NCBI GenBank assembly: GCA_964430275.1
Contig: CAYSGF010000216.1
Coordinates: forward strand, 1 to 7,708
Direction of reading: 5' to 3'
DNA length: 7,708 bases
DNA from: DASTYK01 sp964430275
GTDB lineage: Bacteria; Gemmatimonadota; Gemmatimonadetes; Longimicrobiales; RSA9
Each line of letters starts with the position of its first letter. Positions within the stretch are counted from its first letter, which is position 1. Of this stretch, positions 1-4,937 are shown piece after piece. Position numbers and translations under genes: made by a program. Under the pieces are notes generated by a model, which did no database searches, was not told where the DNA came from, and worked only from the letters and a program-made list of their open reading frames with translations.

Positions 1-183
1 CGAGATGAATGATGCGGCGGACATCCAGTCGGCGGCTGTCGCCATACCGTTCGCGACCGGTGATACACCGCCGCTGGCGACGTAGAAGTCGCGCGTGCTG
101 CGCGCCCGCGACCACACCGCAACGCCGATGTAGAGTGCAAACGAGAGCCCCACCATCGTGAACGTCCAGGCCCGGACGTTCAT
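1..183 (-). CDS. Sodium:solute symporter large subunit, N-terminal fragment (partial)
   Basis: Translating the minus strand from the ATG at 183 gives 61 uninterrupted codons running off the window edge. The peptide starts MNVRAWTFTMVGLSFALYIG, a first membrane helix, followed by SRARSTRDFYVASGGVSP and GMATAADWMSAASFIS. The pattern R-x-F-Y-V-A-(S/G)-x-x-V-x-P...G-x-x-x-A-x-D-W-M-S-A-A-S-F is characteristic of the N-terminus of SSS-family acetate/monocarboxylate symporters (ActP and the VC_2705-type large subunits). Its start overlaps the stop of the DUF4212 small subunit by 4 bp (ATGA), so the two are probably translationally coupled. An AAGGAG sequence lies just upstream of the ATG. Family knowledge: this inner-membrane protein uses the sodium gradient to import small organic acids. 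The substrate cannot be read from this fragment, and about nine tenths of the protein lies outside the window. Confidence 0.9.
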   Translation of the reverse strand, partial: MNVRAWTFTMVGLSFALYIGVAVWSRARSTRDFYVASGGVSPVANGMATAADWMSAASFIS

Positions 184-467
184 GGCTCCTTCCGCTCGTG
201 AACGTCGAACTCCACATCCAGCCTGTTCATCAACGCTACGTACACGAAGATCAGCACGACGAACACGTAGATCGAGCCCTGCTGCGCGAACCAGAAACCG
301 AGTGGGAAGCCGGTGCCGGGTATGCGGATCGTATTCAGCTGGTTCACGAACAGGACGCCGGCGCCATAGGAGACGGCGAACCAGACCGCCAGGAGCACGA
401 CGAGGTATTTCAGGTTACGGCGCCAGTATGCCGCAGCGGAGCGCGGTGGTGGAGGGGTGGCCGCCAT
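180..467 (-). CDS. DUF4212 protein, sodium/solute symporter small subunit
   Basis: 95 aa from the ATG at 467. The protein has a short Pro/Ala-rich cytoplasmic tail, then YWRRNLKYL (residues 14-22) and a first transmembrane helix (about 21-42). The signature PLGFWFAQQGSIYVFVVLIF (residues 55-74) starts a second helix, and the C-terminus is RLDVEFDVHE. The YWRxN, GFWFAQQGSI and MNRLD motifs are diagnostic of DUF4212, the small membrane subunit encoded next to VC_2705-family sodium:solute symporters, and the length is usual for the family. The open frame continues upstream to 638, but that part overlaps the regulator gene and matches nothing in this family, so 467 is preferred. No clear Shine-Dalgarno precedes 467. 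The gene starts 17 bases after the CGNR regulator stops and overlaps the large subunit by 4 bp, which indicates one transcript. The small subunit presumably supports assembly or activity of the transporter. Confidence 0.93.
   Translation of the reverse strand: MAATPPPPRSAAAYWRRNLKYLVVLLAVWFAVSYGAGVLFVNQLNTIRIPGTGFPLGFWFAQQGSIYVFVVLIFVYVALMNRLDVEFDVHERKEP
186..191 (-). promoter_or_regulatory. Ribosome binding site of the symporter large subunit
   Basis: The minus strand reads AAGGAG two bases before the ATG at 183. The core is close to the start codon, but it is purine-rich and it supports initiation at the ATG that overlaps the stop codon of the small-subunit gene. Confidence 0.55.
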
Positions 468-484
468 AGGGATCGGCCGCGCTG

Positions 485-1093
485 TCAGGCGTCGGCAGCA
501 GTGCCGCCGCTCGCCTTGCGGCGGCGAGCCGAAGTTGCGGCGCGCGTGCGACTGCCGCACGTCTCCGCACTGCAGAAGCGGCGCGTCCGGTCCTTCGTGG
601 TGTCGTAATAGAAGAGCACACAGTTCGGATGCTGACACTGCTTGACCAGCGTGCGGTCGTAGCGTTCCAGGAACTGTGCCGCGGACAGTGCGATCGGCCC
701 GAGACAGCGGAGCGGTGAGTCACCGACCGGCGGATAGGTCAGCTCGAATGCATCGCCCGCCGGTGCGAGCTGCGGATACGTCACGCAGGTGCGCAGGATC
801 CGGTTGATCCGCGCCACCGGCTCCTCGGGAACGTCCGCGCCGGCAACGGCGTGCTCGGCAATCGTACGGACCGCGCGACGCAGGGCGATTGCCTCATTCA
901 GCACCCGCTGGTCCGCGGTTCTGCCGGGCCGCACGTCGTCGCTCATTCCCGACACACCCGCCATCCACGCGCGGAGTGACGCGATGGAGGACAGCTGGTC
1001 GGCGTCATCGTTGCCCTCGGCGAGCTCCGTGTTCGCGAAATCCAGCCAGAGGTGCTTGCCGACGAATATCCCGTCCATTTGGTTTGCCGCCAT
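485..1093 (-). CDS. CGNR zinc-finger / ABATE-domain protein, probable transcriptional regulator
   Basis: About 202 aa from the chosen ATG at 1093. The N-terminal stress-response/ABATE-like domain opens with a typical LDFANTE (residues 17-23). The C-terminal CGNR zinc-finger region has two C-x4-C pairs, CQHPNC (153-158) and CSAETC (174-179), joined by LFYYDTTKDRTRRF, and ends in a basic tail (RTRAATSARRRK). These are the zinc ligands and layout of the CGNR family, thought to be DNA-binding regulators. The namesake motif here is CGSR rather than CGNR, while all four cysteines are kept. The start is uncertain: ATG codons at 1159, 1105, 1093 and 1078 are all in frame and none has a good Shine-Dalgarno. 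1093 places LDFANT at the usual distance from the N-terminus. The gene heads an apparent operon with the symporter subunits, so control of solute uptake is the obvious hypothesis. That is inferred from position only. Confidence 0.85.
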   Translation of the reverse strand: MAANQMDGIFVGKHLWLDFANTELAEGNDDADQLSSIASLRAWMAGVSGMSDDVRPGRTADQRVLNEAIALRRAVRTIAEHAVAGADVPEEPVARINRILRTCVTYPQLAPAGDAFELTYPPVGDSPLRCLGPIALSAAQFLERYDRTLVKQCQHPNCVLFYYDTTKDRTRRFCSAETCGSRTRAATSARRRKASGGTAADA

Positions 1094-1218
1094 CGAGGGA
1101 TGCATTTCGGAGGGGTGTGTCACAGCCGGATCGTAACGGTCACAGGATGGTTCTGACAAGTGTCGCGGCAGGCTCCTGACAGGCAGGGAAGCAGGGGAAT
1201 GTCATGACTTCGCCTGTG

Positions 1219-1232
1219 CCAGTCCGGACTGG
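1219..1232. promoter_or_regulatory. Perfect 14-bp palindrome, candidate operator
   Basis: CCAGTCCGGACTGG is its own reverse complement over all 14 bases. It lies in the intergenic region between the divergently transcribed CGNR regulator and the secreted protein gene, and its right end overlaps the candidate -35 box at 1230-1235. Palindromes of this size in a divergent promoter region are typical binding sites for dimeric regulators. Which protein binds it, if any, is unknown. A shorter 8-bp palindrome, GTCATGAC, lies at 1201-1208. Confidence 0.4.
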
Positions 1233-1258
1233 ACGGACAGCAGCTCCGGGATTATGCT
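1230..1258 (+). promoter_or_regulatory. Candidate sigma-70-type promoter for the secreted protein gene
   Basis: TGGACG (1230-1235) and TATGCT (1253-1258) are separated by 17 bases. Each matches four of six consensus bases of the -35 (TTGACA) and -10 (TATAAT) boxes. The predicted start of transcription would lie about 25-30 bases before the ATG at 1292. The match is moderate and could be chance. The spacing, position and overlap with the palindrome are what make it worth recording. Confidence 0.33.
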
Positions 1259-1291
1259 GAGACTGCGACCCACCTTCGCCGCCTGCGTGTG

Positions 1292-2269
1292 ATGCCTGGA
1301 AGTCGTCGCTCCCTTCTGCTCGCTCTGACAGCGGTATCGATCGCCAGCGGCACCTCTGCGCTGGCGCGCAGTGCTCCGCTACGCGATCAGCCGGACACGC
1401 TGAGCGTGCCGCTTCCAGTGGCGAAAGCCGTGCGCCCGCTTCCGTTTTTTTACGACCTCTACACGTTTCGCGGGCGCGGTGACAGCACCACGGTCGTCGC
1501 CGCCTACGCCGTGGAAGCGGATGAACTCGAGACGGAAGAGGCGGGCACCAACGTCAGGTATCGCTTCAGCGTCACCCTCGTGCTGGCCGATACTGCGGCC
1601 CGCTCCGTATCGAACACCCATGACACCGTGTTCGTCGAAGTGCCGCGTCCGCTGCCCGGGTCGCACCTCCTCTATACCCACGTCGAGCTGCTCGCGCCGC
1701 CGTCCCGCAGCACGCTCCATCGCGTCCTCATGATCGACGCCACCACGCCCGGCATTGGGCAGCTCTACAGCGACGGCTTCCCGATTCCCGACTACAGCGG
1801 CGACCGCCTGATGCTGAGCGATATCGCTCTGGCCCAGCCGGATGCAGGCAGTGGCTGGCGCCGCGCCGACGCGACGCTCGCGCTGCTGCCTGCCAGCCAG
1901 TCGCCGACGGGTGCGTTCGACGTCTACTACGAGGTCTACAATCTGCCGGCCGGCACGCCGTACCGGACGGAGATCGCGGTCGAGCAGGTTGGTGGCTCCG
2001 AGGGTGCCCCGGCCGGGGACGGCCGACCGGTGCGTCTCGCCTTCTCAGGCGAGGCCACCATCGCGCGCGACGGCTCGGTGCCGCAGCTGCGGCGCGTGGA
2101 CACGAGTCTGCCGCGCGGCAGCTACCGGATCACCGTCACGATCACGAACCAGGCAACCGGTGAGACGGCGAGCCGTTCGCGCCCCTTCGAGGTGCGCGGT
2201 CGGGAGCGCGGCGCGACACTCGTCGCCGCGCTGCCGCTTCGGATTCCAGCCCGCGTGCGGGAGCCGTAG
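1292..2269 (+). CDS. Secreted beta-rich protein of unknown function
   Basis: 325 aa from the ATG at 1292; a GTG at 1289 immediately before it is an equally possible start. Residues 1-27 form a Sec signal peptide: basic MPGSRR, then hydrophobic LLLALTAVSIA, with likely cleavage after SALA. The mature part is rich in beta-type segments and lacks membrane helices or recognisable catalytic motifs. Three stretches stand out: DLYTFRGRGDST (55-66), the central DRLMLSDIALAQ (171-182), and the C-terminal FDVYYEVYNLPAGTPYRTEI (209-228) followed by PRGSYRITVTITNQATGE (274-291). The last two resemble Ig-like/fibronectin-like strand pairs. From memory, a layout of SDIxLA followed by YYEVYxLxxGxxYRTEI and GxYRxTVTxTxxxTG recurs in exported Gemmatimonadota proteins, some carrying a GWxTD domain. 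No GWxTD motif is visible here. The gene precedes the asparaginase by 79 bases on the same strand and may share its transcript. Confidence 0.8.
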   Translation: MPGSRRSLLLALTAVSIASGTSALARSAPLRDQPDTLSVPLPVAKAVRPLPFFYDLYTFRGRGDSTTVVAAYAVEADELETEEAGTNVRYRFSVTLVLADTAARSVSNTHDTVFVEVPRPLPGSHLLYTHVELLAPPSRSTLHRVLMIDATTPGIGQLYSDGFPIPDYSGDRLMLSDIALAQPDAGSGWRRADATLALLPASQSPTGAFDVYYEVYNLPAGTPYRTEIAVEQVGGSEGAPAGDGRPVRLAFSGEATIARDGSVPQLRRVDTSLPRGSYRITVTITNQATGETASRSRPFEVRGRERGATLVAALPLRIPARVREP

Positions 2270-2348
2270 CGGCAATTGGCGACTGGACTGCCGGCGTTCA
2301 CCCCCGTATGCTCGGCGACGCACAACAACCTCCGACCCCGAGCGAGCC

Positions 2349-3413
2349 ATGCGACATCGTCAGCCCGCAGCCGCCTTCGTCATGATCGTGACCGCCATGC
2401 TGGCGGGTGCCACCGTCCTCGCCGCACCCGCCGCCGCACAGGAGGCACCCGCCGCCGCCGCCCCGCGCATCGAGTGGGGCCTGGTGATGCATGGCGGTGC
2501 AGGTACCATCACCCGGTCGAGCATGACGCCGGAAGTGGAGCGGGAGTTCACGGAAACGATGGAAGTGGCGATGCAGGCGGGTCACGCCGTACTGCGCGAA
2601 GGCGGCGGCAGCCTGGACGCGGTGATCGCAACGATCACGGTGCTCGAGGAGTCGCCGCTCTTCAATGCCGGCCGCGGGGCGGTGTTCACCGCGGACGGCA
2701 CGAACTCCCTGGACGCGAGCATCATGTACGGCCCGACGCTCGCGGCCGGCGCGGTCGCCGGCGTCACGCACGTCAAGAGCCCAATCACCCTCGCCCGCGC
2801 CGTGATGGAGCACTCGCCCCACGTCATGCTCGCCGGCGCAGGGGCCGAGGAGTTCGCGATGCTGCATGACATCGAGCTCGTAGACCCGTCCTACTTCTAC
2901 ACGGAGCACCGCTGGCGGGCACTCGAGCGGGCCCGTGAGGCCGAGAAGACCGGCAACGACGACGCTGCGGCCGCTCCCGGCCGTTCCGTGAATGCCCACC
3001 GGTTCGGGACCGTGGGCGTCGTGGCACTCGACCGGACCGGTGCCATCGCGGCGGGTACGTCGACGGGCGGGATGACGAACAAGAAGTGGGGACGCATCGG
3101 TGATTCGCCCGTCATCGGCGCCGGAACCTACGCAAACGACAACTGCGGCATCAGCGCAACCGGATGGGGCGAATACTTCATTCGTAACGTCGTTGCCTAC
3201 GACATCTGCGCCCGCATGAAGTACCGCGACATCTCGCTGCAGCAGTCTGCCCACGAGATGATCATGGAGCAGCTGGAGGCACAGGAGCCGGAGACGGGCG
3301 GTATCGTCGGCCTGGACGGCGACGGCAATATCGTGATGGTGTTCAACTCCCCGGGAATGTATCGCGGCTACGTCGGCGCGGACGGCATCGTGCATACTGC
3401 GATTTACCGTTAG
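2349..3413 (+). CDS. Isoaspartyl peptidase / plant-type L-asparaginase, exported (Ntn-hydrolase)
   Basis: 354 aa from the ATG at 2349. The first 30 residues are a signal peptide (MRHRQPAAAF, hydrophobic core, likely cleavage after APAAA), so the enzyme acts in the periplasm or outside the cell. The catalytic domain starts at WGLVMHGGAGTI (43-54). NAGRGAVFTADG (106-117) and LDASIM (121-126) follow. The autoprocessing site is HRFGTVGVVALD, with Thr221 as the expected nucleophile exposed by cleavage after Gly220. TSTGGMTNKKWGRIGDSP (237-254), AGTYANDN (258-265), SATGWGEYFIR (269-279) and FNSPGMYRG (332-340) complete the signatures of the family of E. coli IaaA (EcAIII). Family function: it cleaves beta-aspartyl (isoaspartyl) dipeptides and hydrolyses L-asparagine after autoproteolysis into alpha and beta subunits. 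The open frame extends upstream to 1842, but that part overlaps the preceding gene. No strong Shine-Dalgarno is seen. Confidence 0.95.
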   Translation: MRHRQPAAAFVMIVTAMLAGATVLAAPAAAQEAPAAAAPRIEWGLVMHGGAGTITRSSMTPEVEREFTETMEVAMQAGHAVLREGGGSLDAVIATITVLEESPLFNAGRGAVFTADGTNSLDASIMYGPTLAAGAVAGVTHVKSPITLARAVMEHSPHVMLAGAGAEEFAMLHDIELVDPSYFYTEHRWRALERAREAEKTGNDDAAAAPGRSVNAHRFGTVGVVALDRTGAIAAGTSTGGMTNKKWGRIGDSPVIGAGTYANDNCGISATGWGEYFIRNVVAYDICARMKYRDISLQQSAHEMIMEQLEAQEPETGGIVGLDGDGNIVMVFNSPGMYRGYVGADGIVHTAIYR

Positions 3414-3432
3414 ACATCCGTCCGGTTCGTCC

Positions 3433-3470
3433 GGCGAGTAGCCGCGCGCTTCGAGCGCAACGAACTCGCC
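3433..3470. terminator. Nested hairpin between convergent genes, possible bidirectional terminator
   Basis: An outer 7-bp stem pairs GGCGAGT (3433-3439) with ACTCGCC (3464-3470). Inside it a 5-bp stem pairs GCGCT (3446-3450) with AGCGC (3454-3458) around a TCG loop. It begins 20 bases after the asparaginase stop and 74 bases beyond the stop of the minus-strand hypothetical gene. There is no T-tract on either side, so it is not a classical intrinsic terminator. It could terminate transcription weakly or protect the 3' ends of the mRNAs. The rest of 3414-3543 shows no gene. Confidence 0.35.
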
Positions 3471-3543
3471 CCGCTGCAACGGCGCGGACCGGCTGAGAAT
3501 GCGCTGACGGTCCCAGCGCGCAACCCTCGCCAGGGATGACGGC

Positions 3544-3960
3544 TCAGAAGAGCTTCGTGTAGTACGCCCACGCACTGGTCTCGCGTGACACGCGCCAGCC
3601 CGTGAGCACGCTGTGCGACATCCGGTAGTAGCGCACCGCTGCTCCATCCTGCGGCTCGCGTCCATCCACCGCGACTTCCGCCCGCACGATCATGTCGTCG
3701 GAAGTGCCCCGCGCCGTCAGCGACGTAAACGTCACGTTCTGCGTCGCGAGCAGGTCCGCGACCGCTTCGGGCGTGAGATCCTCCACGCCACCGATGCGGC
3801 TCAGCTCGGTCCGGGCGTACTCCGCCTGCAGCATGCGCGACAGCTCCTGGGCGGCGCCCGTGTCCAGATCCGTGTGCGCGCTGAAGCTTCGCCAGGCGCC
3901 GAAGCCGAGCACGACGACCAGGACGAGAACCGCGCGCGGACCCTTCATCTGCAGCTGCAT
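3544..3960 (-). CDS. Small membrane-anchored hypothetical protein
   Basis: 138 aa. A GAGGTG ribosome site five bases before the ATG at 3960 supports this start (MQLQMKGPR). The alternative ATG at 3948 would remove four residues. Residues about 9-23 (RAVLVLVVVLGFGAW) form one hydrophobic segment preceded by a basic stretch. This is a signal anchor or an uncleaved signal, so the remainder probably lies outside the cytoplasm. The soluble part has an acidic helical region (LDTGAAQELSRMLQAEY, 32-48; LTPEAVADLLATQ, 62-74). A beta-type half follows (VTFTSLTARG, VRAEVAVDG) and ends in the aromatic segments AVRYYRMSHS (108-117) and SAWAYYTKLF (129-138). I do not recognise the family. The gene runs in the same direction as the FMN reductase upstream, separated by the long inverted repeat. 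Confidence 0.7.
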   Translation of the reverse strand: MQLQMKGPRAVLVLVVVLGFGAWRSFSAHTDLDTGAAQELSRMLQAEYARTELSRIGGVEDLTPEAVADLLATQNVTFTSLTARGTSDDMIVRAEVAVDGREPQDGAAVRYYRMSHSVLTGWRVSRETSAWAYYTKLF

Positions 3961-3965
3961 CGCCG

Positions 3966-3971
3966 CACCTC
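3966..3971 (-). promoter_or_regulatory. Ribosome binding site of the small membrane protein
   Basis: The minus strand reads GAGGTG, five bases before the ATG at 3960. This is one of the few clear Shine-Dalgarno sequences in the window, and it selects 3960 over the downstream in-frame ATG at 3948. Confidence 0.6.
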
Positions 3972-4002
3972 AGTCGGTTGGAGTTCTGCGGCCACGGCCA
4001 CC

Positions 4003-4127
4003 CGGACCATGATTAACTTATAACTTTTGGCCGTATTTCGCATGCGTCGTGTTCGGTGCTCCACTGCTTCTGTCCGGCACCGAGCCATGCGCAGAACGGC
4101 CAAAAGTTAGAAGTTAATCATGGTCCG
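4003..4127. repeat. 125-bp palindromic element with 32-bp inverted arms (MITE-like or large hairpin)
   Basis: The left arm (4003-4034, beginning CGGACCATGATTAACTT) and the reverse complement of the right arm (4096-4127) agree at 31 of 32 positions. The only mismatch is A at 4020 opposite G at 4110. Partial pairing continues inward: CGCATG at 4039-4044 with 4086-4091, and TCGGTGC at 4053-4059 with 4077-4083, leaving a loop of about 17 bases. The arms are AT-rich in an otherwise GC-rich window, which suggests a different origin. The element contains no gene. Its right end covers the last four codons and stop of the FMN reductase gene, and its left end lies 42 bases before the start of the small membrane protein. 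It could be a non-autonomous mobile element, a dispersed palindromic repeat, or a strong RNA hairpin acting as terminator or RNase III target. I see no obvious target-site duplication. Confidence 0.9.
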
Positions 4128-4704
4128 AATGGCGGTCCGGACGCGGGAGCACGGTGTAGACACGTGCGATGAAGTCGTGGAACTCCTGCATGTAATCTCG
4201 CAGGAAGTCCTCGGTGGATTCGTTCGTGACGGTGCCGTCGTCCGTGACGAGGTCGGGGGTGAAGTGGATGTACGCTTCGATCGAGTTCATCTGTGGCGAA
4301 TTGCAGAAGCCGAGAATGCTGCGCAGGTGCTGCTGGCCGACGGCCGTGCCGATCTTGCCGGGGGACGCGCCGATCACTGCCGATGGTTTGCGCGCAAACG
4401 CGTTCTTGCCATACGGCCTGCTGGCCCAGTCGATGGCGTTCTTCAACGCACCGGGGATGGAGCGGTTGTACTCCGGCGTCACGAACAGCACGGCGTCGAC
4501 ACCGAGGATCGCTTCCTTGAAGGCGCTGGCGACGGGCGGGTAGTCCGCATCGTAGTCGTAGCTGTAGAGGGGCAGGTCTGCAAACGATATCTCCTTCAAC
4601 TGCAGCTCGTCAGGAGCGAGACGCACGAGTGCGCCGGCAAGCTTCCGGTTGATGGAAGCCTTCGCGAGGCTGCCGATCAGGTATCCGACGGTGTATGTGG
4701 TCAT
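4114..4704 (-). CDS. NADPH-dependent FMN reductase-family flavoprotein
   Basis: 196 aa from the ATG at 4704, chosen because an AGGAG lies six bases upstream. The flavodoxin-like fold opens with YTVGYLIGSLAKASINRKLA (residues 4-23), matching the phosphate-binding GSLR-x-x-S-x-N-x-x-L-A loop of this family. FADLPLYSYDYD (41-52) and VLFVTPEYNRSIPGALKNAI (72-91) follow, the latter being the hallmark PEYN-x-S-x-P-G-x-L-K-N-A-x-D-W segment. SAVIGASPGKIGT (108-120) and the helix HLRSILGFCNSPQM (126-139) are also standard. The family (ChrR/YieF-like, PF03358) binds FMN in the cytoplasm and reduces quinones, chromate, azo dyes or flavins with NAD(P)H. The physiological substrate cannot be assigned here. 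The length is normal for the family. The final residues and stop are encoded by the right arm of the inverted repeat. The gene is divergent from the Wzi-family gene. Confidence 0.93.
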   Translation of the reverse strand: MTTYTVGYLIGSLAKASINRKLAGALVRLAPDELQLKEISFADLPLYSYDYDADYPPVASAFKEAILGVDAVLFVTPEYNRSIPGALKNAIDWASRPYGKNAFARKPSAVIGASPGKIGTAVGQQHLRSILGFCNSPQMNSIEAYIHFTPDLVTDDGTVTNESTEDFLRDYMQEFHDFIARVYTVLPRPDRHSDHD

Positions 4705-4710
4705 CTCGTG

Positions 4711-4715
4711 CTCCT
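4711..4715 (-). promoter_or_regulatory. Ribosome binding site of the FMN reductase gene
   Basis: The minus strand reads AGGAG followed by six bases and the ATG at 4704. This is a well-spaced Shine-Dalgarno that fixes the start even though the reading frame stays open upstream to 4875. Confidence 0.75.
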
Positions 4716-4739
4716 GCGCGGAAGCGCTCACGAAAGGGT

Positions 4740-4762
4740 AGGGGCAACGGCGTCTCGCCCCT
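4740..4762. promoter_or_regulatory. Short inverted repeat in the FMN reductase leader
   Basis: AGGGGC (4740-4745) pairs with GCCCCT (4757-4762) across an 11-base loop, about 36 bases upstream of the reductase start on the minus strand. It may be a leader hairpin or an operator. A 6-bp stem in GC-rich DNA can occur by chance. Confidence 0.25.
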
Positions 4763-4838
4763 CTCCGGCGATGTCCATGCCACCCCGCCACGGTCGCGCT
4801 CGAGGCACCCGCCAATGGATTCCGCGGTCGCGCCAGCG

Positions 4839-4853
4839 CGGTGGATCCCACCG
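4839..4853. promoter_or_regulatory. Inverted repeat CGGTGG-ATC-CCACCG in the divergent intergenic region
   Basis: Two perfect 6-bp half sites around a 3-base centre lie about midway between the divergent FMN reductase and Wzi-family genes. The form suits a dimeric repressor site serving either gene, or a small hairpin. No convincing -35/-10 pair was found around it. The rest of 4705-4937 holds no gene that I can support. Confidence 0.28.
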
Positions 4854-4937
4854 ACGCAGAGCATGGCTCCAACATTGCTGGTGCCGGGAGGCCTCGGTAC
4901 GTTGCCCGTCCGTGAATCCTTGAGGACGCCTCGGCCT

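Noticed and set aside
1445..1451. Run of seven T in the secreted-protein gene, a possible slippage or frameshift site
   Set aside because: It encodes Phe-Phe-Tyr in a frame that is continuous and sensible on both sides, so no frameshift is needed. It is odd only as a homopolymer in GC-rich DNA.
2270..2348. Possible separate promoter for the asparaginase (TTGGCG and a TATGCT hexamer)
   Set aside because: The spacing between the two hexamers is about 25-30 bases, too long for a standard promoter. Co-transcription with the preceding gene is simpler.
2298..3665. A 455-codon open frame on the minus strand across the asparaginase gene
   Set aside because: It is the antisense of a clearly identified enzyme. 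Its composition (Arg, His, Gly-rich, no motif) is typical of shadow frames in high-GC DNA.
4009..4022. Tiny frames ATG ATT AAC TTA TAA in the left arm, and a similar one in the right arm, as possible leader peptides
   Set aside because: They are four codons long with no ribosome site, and they occur in both arms only because the arms are copies of one another.
3990..4140. Target-site duplication flanking the palindromic element
   Set aside because: The bases just outside the arms do not match each other. GGTCCG recurs nearby (about 4122-4139), but not as a flanking direct repeat at both ends.
4120..4923. A 267-codon open frame on the plus strand over the FMN reductase
   Set aside because: It is antisense to a well-supported flavoprotein with a good ribosome site, and the translation has no family motif.
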